Assembly (NCBI GenBank): GCA_903925075.1
Contig: CAIYDQ010000362.1
Coordinates: 1 to 43,476, forward strand
DNA length: 43,476 bases
Origin: an uncultured Geobacter sp.
GTDB lineage: Bacteria; Desulfobacterota; Desulfuromonadia; Geobacterales; Geobacteraceae
Reading direction: 5' to 3'
Part shown: positions 33,779 to 41,676 of the stretch, piece by piece
How positions within the stretch are numbered: the stretch's first letter is position 1
Layout of the letters: the number at the start of each line of letters is the position of its first letter
The notes under the pieces: generated by a model
Told to the model about the DNA's origin: nothing
The model's database searches: none
What the model saw: only the letters and a program-made list of their open reading frames with translations
Made by a program: the position numbers and the translations under genes

Positions 33779-35059
33779 TTGAACAACCGACCTCACACCA
33801 ATGCCCCGCCGCATCTTCTCTGGCTCATGCGCCACGGCGTGCTCTGCCTGCCGGCGGTCTGCGTGCTGCTCTTCGCCCTGTCGCTGGCCGTTCGCTGGTG
33901 CTTCGCTCCCGCCGCCACCTCCTGGCTCGCCATGGCGGCGGAGGCCTTGGCGGTGGCGGCGCTGGGCACGGTTCCCGCCGGCCTGGGCCTGCTTTTTCTG
34001 GGCCAGGCGGCGCGGCAGATCGAGCCGCTCTGCGAGAGCCTGAGCGACAGCCATGCGCGCCTGCGGCAGGATCTGAGCGGCTTCGCCGCGCAGATTTCCG
34101 CCAGCATCGGCGCCTCGACGCGCCTGAACCGCTCGCACCTCAACTCGGTGATCCAGGATACCGAAGGGGCCTCCGGGGAGATCGTCTCCTCCCTGTTGGC
34201 GATCGACGGCGGCGTCGGTTCGCTCTTGCAGGAGATGGACAGCTTCATCAGCCAGACCTCGACCACCCTGTCGGACTCCAACCAGGTGCTGGCGAGCAAC
34301 TCGACGCTGGTGGCTTCGATCGAGCGGCATCTGCTCTCCAGAGAAGGCGCCTTGGCGCAGGAGCAGGCGCGCTTGAAAACCATCGTGGACACGGTCGGCC
34401 AGCTTGCCGAGTTGGTCACCCACATCAGGGACATCAGCGACCAGACCAACCTGCTGGCGCTGAACGCCGCCATCGAAGCGGCCCGAGCCGGCGAAGCCGG
34501 ACGCGGATTCGCGGTGGTGGCGGACGAGGTGAGGCGGCTCTCCTCCACCGTGGACGCCACCGCCACCCGGATCGGCAACGGCATGAAGGACATGGAGAAA
34601 CTGATCAACGCCGAGTTTTCGCAACGGGCGGCGCGCGCGGAGGTGACCGAGGAGAACGACCGGCTGAACGCGCTACGCGGCCAACTGGTGACCCTGGAGG
34701 AGTTGATGCGCGCCATTCAGGAGCAGGTGACGGTCACCATCCATAGCCTGCGCGAGCGCGGCGGCTCCATCGAAACGCTGGTGATGAACGCCACCGGCGC
34801 CGTGCAGTTTCAGGACATCACCCGACAAAAAATCGAGCAGGTGATCTCCATACTGGAGGCGCTTTCCTCGGGCATGGAGGCGGTGGAGCGCCGCTCGACC
34901 GAGCCGGATTTCTGCCCGGACCAGATCCAGGCCATGCTCTACGACGCCGAAAGCGCCTTCAACAGCTACGTCATGGAAGACCAGCGCCGCACCCATGAAG
35001 CCGAAACCGGCGCACGCCAGTCGGGGCAGGCGGGCCTGGCCGCGGTGGAGCTGTTCTGA
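33779..35059 (+). CDS. MCP-like signalling protein with no sensory domain
   Basis: A 426-residue protein (TTG start with AGGAGG upstream). Two membrane helices, ~21-42 and ~49-75, lie only about 7 residues apart, so there is no periplasmic ligand domain. There is no HAMP domain; a long cytoplasmic coiled coil follows, with the canonical MCP tip [20 protein letters not shown] and [15 protein letters not shown] at ~219-253. After the tip, the sequence departs from normal MCPs: at 340-360 it reads [15 protein letters not shown], matching the CheZ active-site pattern (DFQDLTGQ; Asp and Gln four apart, here D346 and Q350). It presumably activates the adjacent CheA and might dephosphorylate CheY. 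The stop overlaps the start codon of the next gene. Confidence 0.85.
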   Translation: MNNRPHTNAPPHLLWLMRHGVLCLPAVCVLLFALSLAVRWCFAPAATSWLAMAAEALAVAALGTVPAGLGLLFLGQAARQIEPLCESLSDSHARLRQDLSGFAAQISASIGASTRLNRSHLNSVIQDTEGASGEIVSSLLAIDGGVGSLLQEMDSFISQTSTTLSDSNQVLASNSTLVASIERHLLSREGALAQEQARLKTIVDTVGQLAELVTHIRDISDQTNLLALNAAIEAARAGEAGRGFAVVADEVRRLSSTVDATATRIGNGMKDMEKLINAEFSQRAARAEVTEENDRLNALRGQLVTLEELMRAIQEQVTVTIHSLRERGGSIETLVMNATGAVQFQDITRQKIEQVISILEALSSGMEAVERRSTEPDFCPDQIQAMLYDAESAFNSYVMEDQRRTHEAETGARQSGQAGLAAVELF

Positions 35060-37278
35060 TGGCGGGACCACAGGGAGCAAAGGACATGACGACTGCGGAG
35101 ATGGAGAAGGGCGGTCTGCACGCCGTGCTGCTGGGCGAGGACGACGCGGAGCGCGGGGCATTGTTGTCGCAACTCGCCGGCTCCTGCCACAGCGTGGCGG
35201 TGGCCGATTCGGTTCAGGAGGCGCTGGAGCGCCTGGCCCTGATAAAAACGGATCTGGCGGTGCTCTGCAGCCGGCCGGAGGAGGAACTGTTCGCCCTGGC
35301 GGTCGCCATGCTGGAGGCGCGCCCCGAACTGCAGGTGATACTGGTAGGTCCCCCGGCGGATGCCCGGACCATCTGCCGCGCCATGGAGCTGGGGATAGCG
35401 TCTTACTGCGTCCGGCCGGTGGAGCCGGCGCGCTTGCAGGCGGCGCTTTCCCGCTGCCGCCGCGAGCTTGCTTTGCGCGACGCCTTCCACTGCAGCTGCT
35501 TCGTGGCGGCCAACAGCGACCCGCGCCACGCCTATCTGCATCTGGAGCGCGGCGGCGGCATCAGGCAGTTGAACGACTCCGCGCGGCAGATGGCGCCGAT
35601 CGACGACGCCGTCGGCGCAGGGATGAGCGAGTTCTCCCTCTTTGCCTCCCGGGCCCTTGCCGACCGTCGCGGCGACACGGTGGACGCTTTGCTGACCGCC
35701 GCCCTGGCGGCAAAGGCCTGGCGCGGAGAATTGTACGGCAACGGCGGCGACGGCGGCAGGATATACGAGGTGGAGGTCCTTCCCTGCCCGTCGCAAGGGA
35801 CCGGGTTTTGCGGGGTCGCCATCCGCGAGGTGAGCCGCTACGCCGCGGTCATCGACGAACTGCTGCTGCGGGAAAACGAGGCCCTCGACCTGCTGCAGTT
35901 GCGCGCTCCCAAGACAGCGGTTCTCGAACAGGAAAAGCTGCGGCCCATCGAGCTGGAAGCCCTGGTCACACAGGCCTTCCAGGCCGGTTGCGGCGCGCCG
36001 CTGACGGTCAAGCTCGACCCTCACGTCCCTCCCTTAGCCCTGGCGCCGGCGGCTCCCTTGCAGGAGCTGTGCGCGGGGCTCGCCCTGCACGTGAGTTCCC
36101 TGTCCAAAGTGCGCTCGGTCGTCTTCAGCGCGGCGGTAAAAGAGCACGCGCCCGAGGAGGTGGTGGCGACCTGCAGCTTCGCCGTGCAGTGCGCCGTCGA
36201 CGCCACCCGCCATCTCGCCGCGAGCGACTATCTTGCCCCGTCGCCCACCGGGGGGGGGAGGGTGCACGGCATAGGGCTGGCCGCGGCTCGCGCCGAGGCC
36301 CTGGGGGGGCGCCTCACCGTGAAGAGCGTCGCCGAAGAGGGGCTTCGCTTTTCCTTCCGGCTGCGCCTGCAAGCGGCGCAGGGAAGGGAGGCGCCGCCGG
36401 CGCCGCCCGCGGCGCCGGCCGATTCCGGCGGCACGAGTTTCTGGAGTCAGCCCGATTCCCCCTTGCTCGTCCCGCACCCCGGCGCCTGGCGCGTACTGGT
36501 GGCGGACGACAACGTCATCGATCAAGTGGGCCTGAAATGCCTGCTGGAGGAAGCCGGCTGCCAGGTCGTCACCGTGGGCGACGGGCGCGAGGCCATGGAC
36601 GAATTCGAATTCGGCGAGTACGATCTGGTGCTGATGGATATCCTGATGCCGGTGATGGACGGCTTCGAGGCCACCCGAGTGATCCGGGAGCAGCAGCGGC
36701 TGACCGGCGCCCGCACGCCGATCATCGCCCTCACCTCCTATGCGCTGAAGGCGGTTCGCGACAAATGCATCAGCTCCGGCATGAACGGCTACATCTCCAA
36801 GCCGGTGAAGCAGGCCGACATCGCGGCGCTCTTAGCCTCCCTGTCCCCCCCGGCCGCGTCGCCGGCCCGGGCGCCGCTGGCGGCGGCAGAGTCCCGTCCC
36901 GATCTCGCCCGGCTGGTCCCCGCGTGGTTGCAGGTGCTGAACGTCGCCGGCAAGCTGGTCGGCCTTAACGGCAGGGTTTCCATTTACCGGCAGTTGGTGA
37001 CGGTGTTCGAAGAATTCGCCGACGACCAGCTCGCCCACCTCCTGTCGGCGCTCTCCTCGGCCGACGCCGGCGACGCGGAACATGCGGCCCACAAGTTGCG
37101 GGGCTCGGCCGGCGCCTTGGGAGGCGAGCGTTTGGCCGCGCTGCTCAAGTCTATCGAGGAGCTGACGCGCGGCGGGGAGCTGGGCTGCGGCGATAAATGG
37201 GGAGAGTTGGTGAGCGCCGAGTACGCGGCGCTCAAGGGTGCCCTGGCGGCAATCGACTGGGAAGAGCTCGGCGGGTGA
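35059..37278 (+). CDS. Receiver/pseudo-kinase/receiver/Hpt hybrid protein
   Basis: 739 residues from the ATG overlapping the previous stop, or 730 from the ATG at 35086 (GGGAG site). Residues ~20-140: receiver-like, but where the phospho-Asp should be it reads DLAVLCSRPEEE, so probably inactive. ~145-285: PAS-like or unclassified. ~290-440: resembles a histidine-kinase core, but no phospho-His helix (no H-E-x-x-T/N-P) is seen, the N-box is LQELCAGLALHVSS without Asn, G1 is absent, and only a G2-like HGIGLAAARAEALGG remains. ~475-595: an intact receiver with D527 (LVLMDILMPVMDG). ~620-739: Hpt domain with H678 in HAAHKLRGSAGALG. It looks like a phosphorelay scaffold that cannot phosphorylate itself and must be charged by another kinase, most simply CheA. 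Confidence 0.85.
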   Translation: MAGPQGAKDMTTAEMEKGGLHAVLLGEDDAERGALLSQLAGSCHSVAVADSVQEALERLALIKTDLAVLCSRPEEELFALAVAMLEARPELQVILVGPPADARTICRAMELGIASYCVRPVEPARLQAALSRCRRELALRDAFHCSCFVAANSDPRHAYLHLERGGGIRQLNDSARQMAPIDDAVGAGMSEFSLFASRALADRRGDTVDALLTAALAAKAWRGELYGNGGDGGRIYEVEVLPCPSQGTGFCGVAIREVSRYAAVIDELLLRENEALDLLQLRAPKTAVLEQEKLRPIELEALVTQAFQAGCGAPLTVKLDPHVPPLALAPAAPLQELCAGLALHVSSLSKVRSVVFSAAVKEHAPEEVVATCSFAVQCAVDATRHLAASDYLAPSPTGGGRVHGIGLAAARAEALGGRLTVKSVAEEGLRFSFRLRLQAAQGREAPPAPPAAPADSGGTSFWSQPDSPLLVPHPGAWRVLVADDNVIDQVGLKCLLEEAGCQVVTVGDGREAMDEFEFGEYDLVLMDILMPVMDGFEATRVIREQQRLTGARTPIIALTSYALKAVRDKCISSGMNGYISKPVKQADIAALLASLSPPAASPARAPLAAAESRPDLARLVPAWLQVLNVAGKLVGLNGRVSIYRQLVTVFEEFADDQLAHLLSALSSADAGDAEHAAHKLRGSAGALGGERLAALLKSIEELTRGGELGCGDKWGELVSAEYAALKGALAAIDWEELGG

Positions 37279-37323
37279 GGGGAGGCGCCGGGTCGGCAAA
37301 AACGGGAAGAGGCGAGTGAACGA

Positions 37324-38091
37324 ATGTGTACGTTGTTGATAGCTTATGAGGCGCATCCTCGCTACCGGCTGGTGCTGGCGGCCAACAGGGACGAATACTA
37401 CCAGCGAGCGACGGCGGCTGCCCATTTCTGGGAGGATGCCCCGAGCATTTTCGCCGGCAGGGATCTGGTGCACGGCGGCACCTGGCTGGGGGTAACGGCG
37501 GACGGGCGCTTGGCGGCCCTGACCAACTATCGGGAAGGGCAGGTGGCCGCGAAGCATGGCCCGTCACGGGGGAAGTTGGTGAGCGACTTCCTGGCGGAGG
37601 AAACGGCTGCGGAGCGTTTTGCCGAGAGGGCGCGCGACCACGGACCCTGTAGCGGCTACAACCTGATCATGGGAGATCGGCGCGGTCTCTTTTACTACTC
37701 CAACAGGAGCGAACAACCGATCAGGAGGGTGGAGCCCGGCATTCACGGCTTGAGCAATCACCTGTTGGACACGCCCTGGCCAAAAGTGGCGCTTGGCAAG
37801 GAACGGCTGGCCCGCGTGCTGGCCGCCGAAGATTTCGCCGTCGAAGAGCTCTTCGAGATCCTTGCCGACCGGGTCAAGGCCCCGGACGAACAATTGCCCG
37901 ATACCGGGGTGGGGCTTGAGCTGGAACGGCTGCTCTCCTCGATTTTCATCGAAAGCGAGCGCTACGGCACCCGTTCCTCAACGGTTCTGCTCATGGACCG
38001 AGAAGGCCAGGCGAGTCTAGTGGAGCGGACTTTCGACGGCGGCACTTCGCGCGACGTCAAGGCGACGTTCGATTGGTCCCCGCACCCGTAG
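37324..38091 (+). CDS. NRDE/TANGO2 family protein
   Basis: A 255-residue protein with the family opening MCTLLIAY ... VLAANRDEYYQRAT (Cys2 and the NRDE motif) and GGTWLGVTADGRLAALTNYR. The family has an Ntn-hydrolase-like fold in which Cys2 becomes the N-terminal nucleophile after Met removal; the enzymatic activity is not established. Human TANGO2 belongs to it. Cytoplasmic; no operon partner. Its TAG stop is inside the palindrome at 38088-38157. Confidence 0.9.
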   Translation: MCTLLIAYEAHPRYRLVLAANRDEYYQRATAAAHFWEDAPSIFAGRDLVHGGTWLGVTADGRLAALTNYREGQVAAKHGPSRGKLVSDFLAEETAAERFAERARDHGPCSGYNLIMGDRRGLFYYSNRSEQPIRRVEPGIHGLSNHLLDTPWPKVALGKERLARVLAAEDFAVEELFEILADRVKAPDEQLPDTGVGLELERLLSSIFIESERYGTRSSTVLLMDREGQASLVERTFDGGTSRDVKATFDWSPHP

Positions 38092-38157
38092 GATGCGGTG
38101 AACATCGTGAACCGCATCGATCCCAACCGATGCGGTTCGAGCCTCACCGCATCCTAC
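38088..38157. repeat. Palindrome providing stop codons for both flanking genes
   Basis: A 70-base nested inverted repeat: outer arms GTAGGATGCGGTGA (38088-38101) and TCACCGCATCCTAC (38144-38157), inner arms AACCGCATCG and CGATGCGGTT around a short loop. The TAG of the left arm (38089-38091) ends the NRDE gene; the TAG on the other strand of the right arm (38154-38156) ends the convergent lipoprotein gene. The symmetry is exact. It can fold in both transcripts and probably works as a bidirectional 3' end. Confidence 0.9.
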
Positions 38158-39395
38158 TGGTACTGAATGTAGATCGGTTTGGGGTGCAGCTTCAGCACGT
38201 CCGCCGGGGTCAGCAGCGGATCTCCCTTTTTGGTGTCGTTGTGGTAGAAGAGCTTGAAGCCGGTAAGTTCCACCGGTTCGGACACTATGTAGTCCTTGTA
38301 GGAGTCGCGCTTCAACCAGGGCGCGCCCCAGCCGTCCATGTTCATGACGATTTGCACCTCGGGACGCAGCACGATGTTGCGATAATTGGTGACCCCCTTG
38401 CGGGTGAACCGGTGCACGATGAACACCTTGGGCGGCAGGTTGTACTTCTTGACCAGGTCCCTCAGATAACCGCTGGCGAAATTGATGTCTTCCGCGTCGT
38501 AGGTGCCGATCTTGCTCCCCGGCTTCGCCTTGCTCTTGATCAAGTTGAACTCCGGATCGATCCCCAGGTGCACGTCGGGATTTTTCAGCAGCCACTCGAA
38601 GCGGGGCAGCAGGGTGCGTATGTTGTCGTGGCCGGTCTGGATGTCGATGAACAGGATGGCGTTGGCTTCCTTAGCCCAGCCGTACACCTTGTTGATGAGC
38701 GCGTCCGGCATGACCATGCGATACATCCCGGCCTTGCCCGGTTCGCCCTGGGCCACCACGGCGATCAGGTGCAGCGCCGGTTGCACCGGATGGGCGGGAT
38801 CTGCCGCCTGCCAGCGCGTCGCCTCGCGCTTTAGCCTCTGCAGCATGTCGTCCTTCTCGTATTCGCCCAAAGCCCCCATGCGCTTGGAGAGAGGATTGCC
38901 GTAGTAAGCGACGATCCGCTTCTGTGGCAGGATGGAGCCGGGCAGGGGAGCCGGGTACTTCACCGGCCAACCTTTGCGAGCGGCGAAATCGGGATCCTCT
39001 CCCGCGTTGTATTTGATCTTGGGGGGCGCGCCGGCCGCCGCGGGTCCCTTCGCCTTGGAGCCCTTCCCTTTCGCGCCGTCCTGGCCGCGGCTTGCGCTTG
39101 AATGCGGCGCGAAACCGGCGCCCTTGTCCGCGGTCGGTGCCGTGCCGGCAGAGGCGGGCGGCGCAGTCGCCGCGGTTCCCGGCGTTGTCGGGAGGGCGGA
39201 AGCGGGCGCAGCCGGGCCAGCTTTAGTTGCCGAAGACGAGGCGCCGTACTTCGCGCTGCCGGCAGCAGGGGTTGGTTGCTGCTGGGCGTTGGACGACTTG
39301 TCTTTGCAGGCCGGCAGGCAAAACGACAGCGCGGCGAGCGCTGACAGCAGCAAGACGCTGGACGCGCGGTTGCGCGGCGTGTGCGGGTGCTTCAC
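38154..39395 (-). CDS. Lipoprotein of unknown function
   Basis: A 413-residue protein. The GTG at 39395 has AGGAG 6 bases upstream; the frame open to 39554 is not used. The N-terminus is a lipoprotein signal with lipobox LPAC (Cys ~26), then a disordered Ala/Pro/Thr/Gly-rich linker to ~140. The globular part (~150-413) starts KRIVAYYGNPLSKRMG and has ANAILFIDIQTGHDN, VHLGIDPEFNL, NLPPKVFIVHRFTRKGV and VQIVMNMDGWG, alternating strands and helices with acidic residues at strand ends, suggestive of a TIM-barrel hydrolase. The family is not recognised and catalytic residues are not proven. Without Asp at +2 (CKDK) it should be sorted to the outer membrane. Confidence 0.75.
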   Translation of the reverse strand: MKHPHTPRNRASSVLLLSALAALSFCLPACKDKSSNAQQQPTPAAGSAKYGASSSATKAGPAAPASALPTTPGTAATAPPASAGTAPTADKGAGFAPHSSASRGQDGAKGKGSKAKGPAAAGAPPKIKYNAGEDPDFAARKGWPVKYPAPLPGSILPQKRIVAYYGNPLSKRMGALGEYEKDDMLQRLKREATRWQAADPAHPVQPALHLIAVVAQGEPGKAGMYRMVMPDALINKVYGWAKEANAILFIDIQTGHDNIRTLLPRFEWLLKNPDVHLGIDPEFNLIKSKAKPGSKIGTYDAEDINFASGYLRDLVKKYNLPPKVFIVHRFTRKGVTNYRNIVLRPEVQIVMNMDGWGAPWLKRDSYKDYIVSEPVELTGFKLFYHNDTKKGDPLLTPADVLKLHPKPIYIQYQ

Positions 39396-39763
39396 GTGGG
39401 ACTCCTTCAATGGGTGTGCATGCCCGAGCCGCCGGCTGATTGCGCCGGCAGCGGCCATGCCCGAGCGTAAAGCCGGCGACCGCATTGCTTCTGGATTATT
39501 GGCGGATGCTGTGAATGAACCGATTTGGAGTGGAAAAAACGTCGCCGCGCCCATTAGCAGGCGGGCGTTTTCCCATTGCGGTCTTCGTCAAGCGGACAAC
39601 CTTGCGTACTGTAGCTTTTTTTGCCTTCGGGTGTCAACAGGGAGCTCCCTTCCGCGGGAAAAAAATTCTAATGCTGGCGCGGGATTCTTCCTCCCCCAAG
39701 TGCGCTGCGGGGAGGCGGCCGACCAAGCGCCGTGGGCCAACAGGGAACTGCGGGCGATAACTA
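39396..39763. other. Intergenic region between lipoprotein and hisI
   Basis: About 370 bases. No gene, RNA or clear repeat is seen. It must hold the promoter of the lipoprotein gene on the minus strand, but no good -35/-10 pair stands out. Long antisense open frames running in from the lipoprotein gene are GC-driven shadows. Confidence 0.4.
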
Positions 39764-39792
39764 TTGACAGGGGGCTTGGCTGGGTGTATGAA
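39764..39792 (+). promoter_or_regulatory. Sigma-70 promoter of hisI
   Basis: TTGACA (39764-39769), 17-base spacer, TATGAA (39787-39792). Transcription would start near 39799, 40 bases before the hisI ATG. Best -35/spacing match in the window. Confidence 0.7.
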
Positions 39793-39838
39793 AAACTACT
39801 TTTTTGTGAATAAAGCCGCACAAGGACCGACAGAAACT

Positions 39839-40216
39839 ATGATAAAGATCGATTTCGAGAAGATGGGCGGGCTGATTCCCGCGGTCATCCAGGACTACGA
39901 GAACGGCGAGGTGTTGATGGTCGCCTTCATGGACGAGAAGACCCTGAAGCTGACGCTGGAGTCGGGGAAGACCTGGTTCTTCAGCCGCACCCGGAACAAG
40001 TATTGGATGAAGGGGGAGGAGTCCGGCAACACCCAGGAAGTGATGGAGGTGCTGACCGATTGCGATGCCGACACCGTCGTGATCAAGGTCAAGCAAAACG
40101 GGCCGGCTGCCTGCCATACCGGGAACCGCAGCTGCTTCTACGTCAAGTACGAAGAGGGCAATTGGGTGGAGCACTCCAATCCGCTCTTCGATCCGGCCGA
40201 GGTTTATAAAAAATAA
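39839..40216 (+). CDS. hisI: Phosphoribosyl-AMP cyclohydrolase
   Basis: A 125-residue monofunctional HisI, the third step of histidine synthesis (PR-AMP ring opening). Motifs: [31 protein letters not shown], the metal-binding DCDADTV and the zinc [10 protein letters not shown]. The ATG at 39839 gives the family start [16 protein letters not shown] lies about 13 bases upstream. There is no HisE (PR-ATP pyrophosphohydrolase) domain, so that must be separate. hisG follows 234 bases downstream on the same strand, with a large repeat between. Confidence 0.95.
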   Translation: MIKIDFEKMGGLIPAVIQDYENGEVLMVAFMDEKTLKLTLESGKTWFFSRTRNKYWMKGEESGNTQEVMEVLTDCDADTVVIKVKQNGPAACHTGNRSCFYVKYEEGNWVEHSNPLFDPAEVYKK

Positions 40217-40233
40217 ACTACCAAAACCGTTAG

Positions 40234-40424
40234 CCACGGAGAAAATCCGAGAACGTCTGAGGTAACTGCCAGGTCAAAGGCTGCAAACGGGGAAAAGCTG
40301 AAAGGCACACACCTTGGCCATGCAGAAAATCCGAGAAGGTCTGAGGTACTTCAAAGGACTTTCGATTTTCCCCCGTCTGTAGCCTTTAAGGATTTTCTCT
40401 GACTTTCTCAGATTTTCTCCGTGG
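40234..40424. repeat. Large nested inverted repeat between hisI and hisG
   Basis: Outer arms CCACGGAGAAAATC (40234-40247) and GATTTTCTCCGTGG (40411-40424) are exact complements. The pairing continues inward with interruptions (AAAGGCTGCAAACGGGG at ~40276 against CCCCGTCTGTAGCCTTT at ~40371). A second, direct copy of the left arm (CAGAAAATCCGAGAAGGTCTGAGG, written in two parts: CAGAAAATCCGAG, AAGGTCTGAGG) sits in the loop at about 40323-40347. The element fills almost the entire hisI-hisG spacer, so read-through to hisG must pass it. Confidence 0.85.
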
Positions 40425-40450
40425 CAAATCGGTTTTTAAAAGGGGTTGTA

Positions 40451-41326
40451 ATGGAAAACGTACTAAAGTTGGGCATTCCCAAGGGAAGCCTGGAAGCCGC
40501 CACCGTTGAGCTGTTCCAGAAGGCCGGCTGGCAGATATCGATCTCCTCGCGCAGCTATTTCCCGACGGTGGACGACAACGAGCTGAAATGCTCCCTGATA
40601 CGCCCCCAGGAAATGGGCAAATACGTGGAGCGCGGCACCATCGACGTCGGCATCGCCGGCCGCGATTGGGTGCGCGAGAACCAGTCGGACGTGGTGGAAG
40701 TCTGCGAGATGGTCTATTCCAAGGTGTCGCGCCGCCCCGCCCGCTGGGTGCTGGTGGTGAACGGCGACTCCAAGGTACAGGGCCCCGAGGACCTGCACGG
40801 CGCCACCATTTCCACCGAGCTGGTGGGCTTCACCCAGCGCTACTTTGCCGAGCGCAACATCCCGGTTACCGTGGAGTTTTCTTGGGGCGCCACCGAGGCC
40901 AAGGTCGTGGAAGGGCTGTGCGACGCGATCGTCGAGGTGACCGAGACCGGCTCCACCATCAAGGCCAACGGCCTGCGCATCGTCTGCGAACTGATGGAAT
41001 CGGTGCCGGTGATGGTGGTCAACAAGGCGTCCTGGGACGATCCCTGGAAGCGCGCCAAGATCCAGCAGATCGCCACCCTGCTCCAGTCCGCTCTGCGCGC
41101 CGAAGGGATGGTCGGCCTGAAGATGAACGCCCCGAGCGACCGCCTTCCGGCCATCACCAGCATCCTGCCGAGCCTGAATCACCCGACGGTTTCCAACCTT
41201 TACAATTCGGAGTGGGTTTCCATCGAGAGCATCATGCCGGAAAAGGAAGTGCGCCGGATCGTCCCGGAACTGATCAAACTCGGCGCGGAAGGGATCGTGG
41301 AATACTCGCTGACCAAGATCATCTAG
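40451..41326 (+). CDS. hisG: ATP phosphoribosyltransferase, long (HisG_L) form
   Basis: A 291-residue enzyme of the first, committed step of histidine synthesis. Opening [23 protein letters not shown]; catalytic domain with [15 protein letters not shown] and the PRPP loop [19 protein letters not shown]. The length and the C-terminal ~75 residues ([26 protein letters not shown]) show the long form with the ACT-like regulatory domain, so it should be inhibited by histidine and not need HisZ. Start ATG at 40451 with AGGGG upstream. An intrinsic terminator follows the stop. Confidence 0.96.
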   Translation: MENVLKLGIPKGSLEAATVELFQKAGWQISISSRSYFPTVDDNELKCSLIRPQEMGKYVERGTIDVGIAGRDWVRENQSDVVEVCEMVYSKVSRRPARWVLVVNGDSKVQGPEDLHGATISTELVGFTQRYFAERNIPVTVEFSWGATEAKVVEGLCDAIVEVTETGSTIKANGLRIVCELMESVPVMVVNKASWDDPWKRAKIQQIATLLQSALRAEGMVGLKMNAPSDRLPAITSILPSLNHPTVSNLYNSEWVSIESIMPEKEVRRIVPELIKLGAEGIVEYSLTKII

Positions 41327-41336
41327 TTTTGATGCC

Positions 41337-41365
41337 CCCTCCCCCGTCACGGGGGAGGGTTTTTT
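41337..41365 (+). terminator. Rho-independent terminator after hisG
   Basis: Stem arms CCCTCCCCCGT (41337-41347) and ACGGGGGAGGG (41349-41359), 11 of 11 complementary and in practice closing over the innermost bases, followed by TTTTTT. It begins 11 bases after the hisG stop. Confidence 0.92.
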
Positions 41366-41381
41366 GATATACCTTGAAGCG

Positions 41382-41579
41382 TTACGCCTGCTCGGTGACC
41401 TCGCAGTCGTCCTCGCGCCAGCTGTCCAGGCTGCCGTCGGGAAGTTCCACCTGCACGGTGTCCCCTTCGATGGTGCAGCCGAAGCTTAGCCCTATCTCGC
41501 CGGTCTGCCGGTTCCTCACCGTGACCCTCTCGTCCTTTCTTTCCGTCCTGTCGCAGATGTCCGAATGTGGTCCTTTCAT
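41382..41579 (-). CDS. Small hypothetical protein (65 aa)
   Basis: A 65-residue acidic protein. The ATG at 41579 has AGGAGGG 6 bases upstream, stronger than any other start in the frame (which is open to 41621). It includes VTVRNRQTGEIGLSFG and TVQVELPDGSLDSWREDDCEV, predicted as small beta structure, perhaps an SH3-like or single-sheet fold, and three cysteines. No family recognised. It lies 97 bases downstream of pckA on the same strand, so it could be co-transcribed, and converges on hisG. Confidence 0.65.
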   Translation of the reverse strand: MKGPHSDICDRTERKDERVTVRNRQTGEIGLSFGCTIEGDTVQVELPDGSLDSWREDDCEVTEQA

Positions 41580-41676
41580 GGTCGCCCTCCTTGTATGACC
41601 TGAGTAAATCAACGATACCACGGAGCGCTCGGCCTCTGCAAGATCCCCGATTCCTCCGTCGGCGCCTTCTGCCGCG

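Noticed and set aside
38932-39813. A 293-codon plus-strand frame over the lipoprotein gene and the hisI promoter
   Set aside because: It is antisense to a lipoprotein gene with a clear start site, signal peptide and lipobox, and would run through the hisI promoter.
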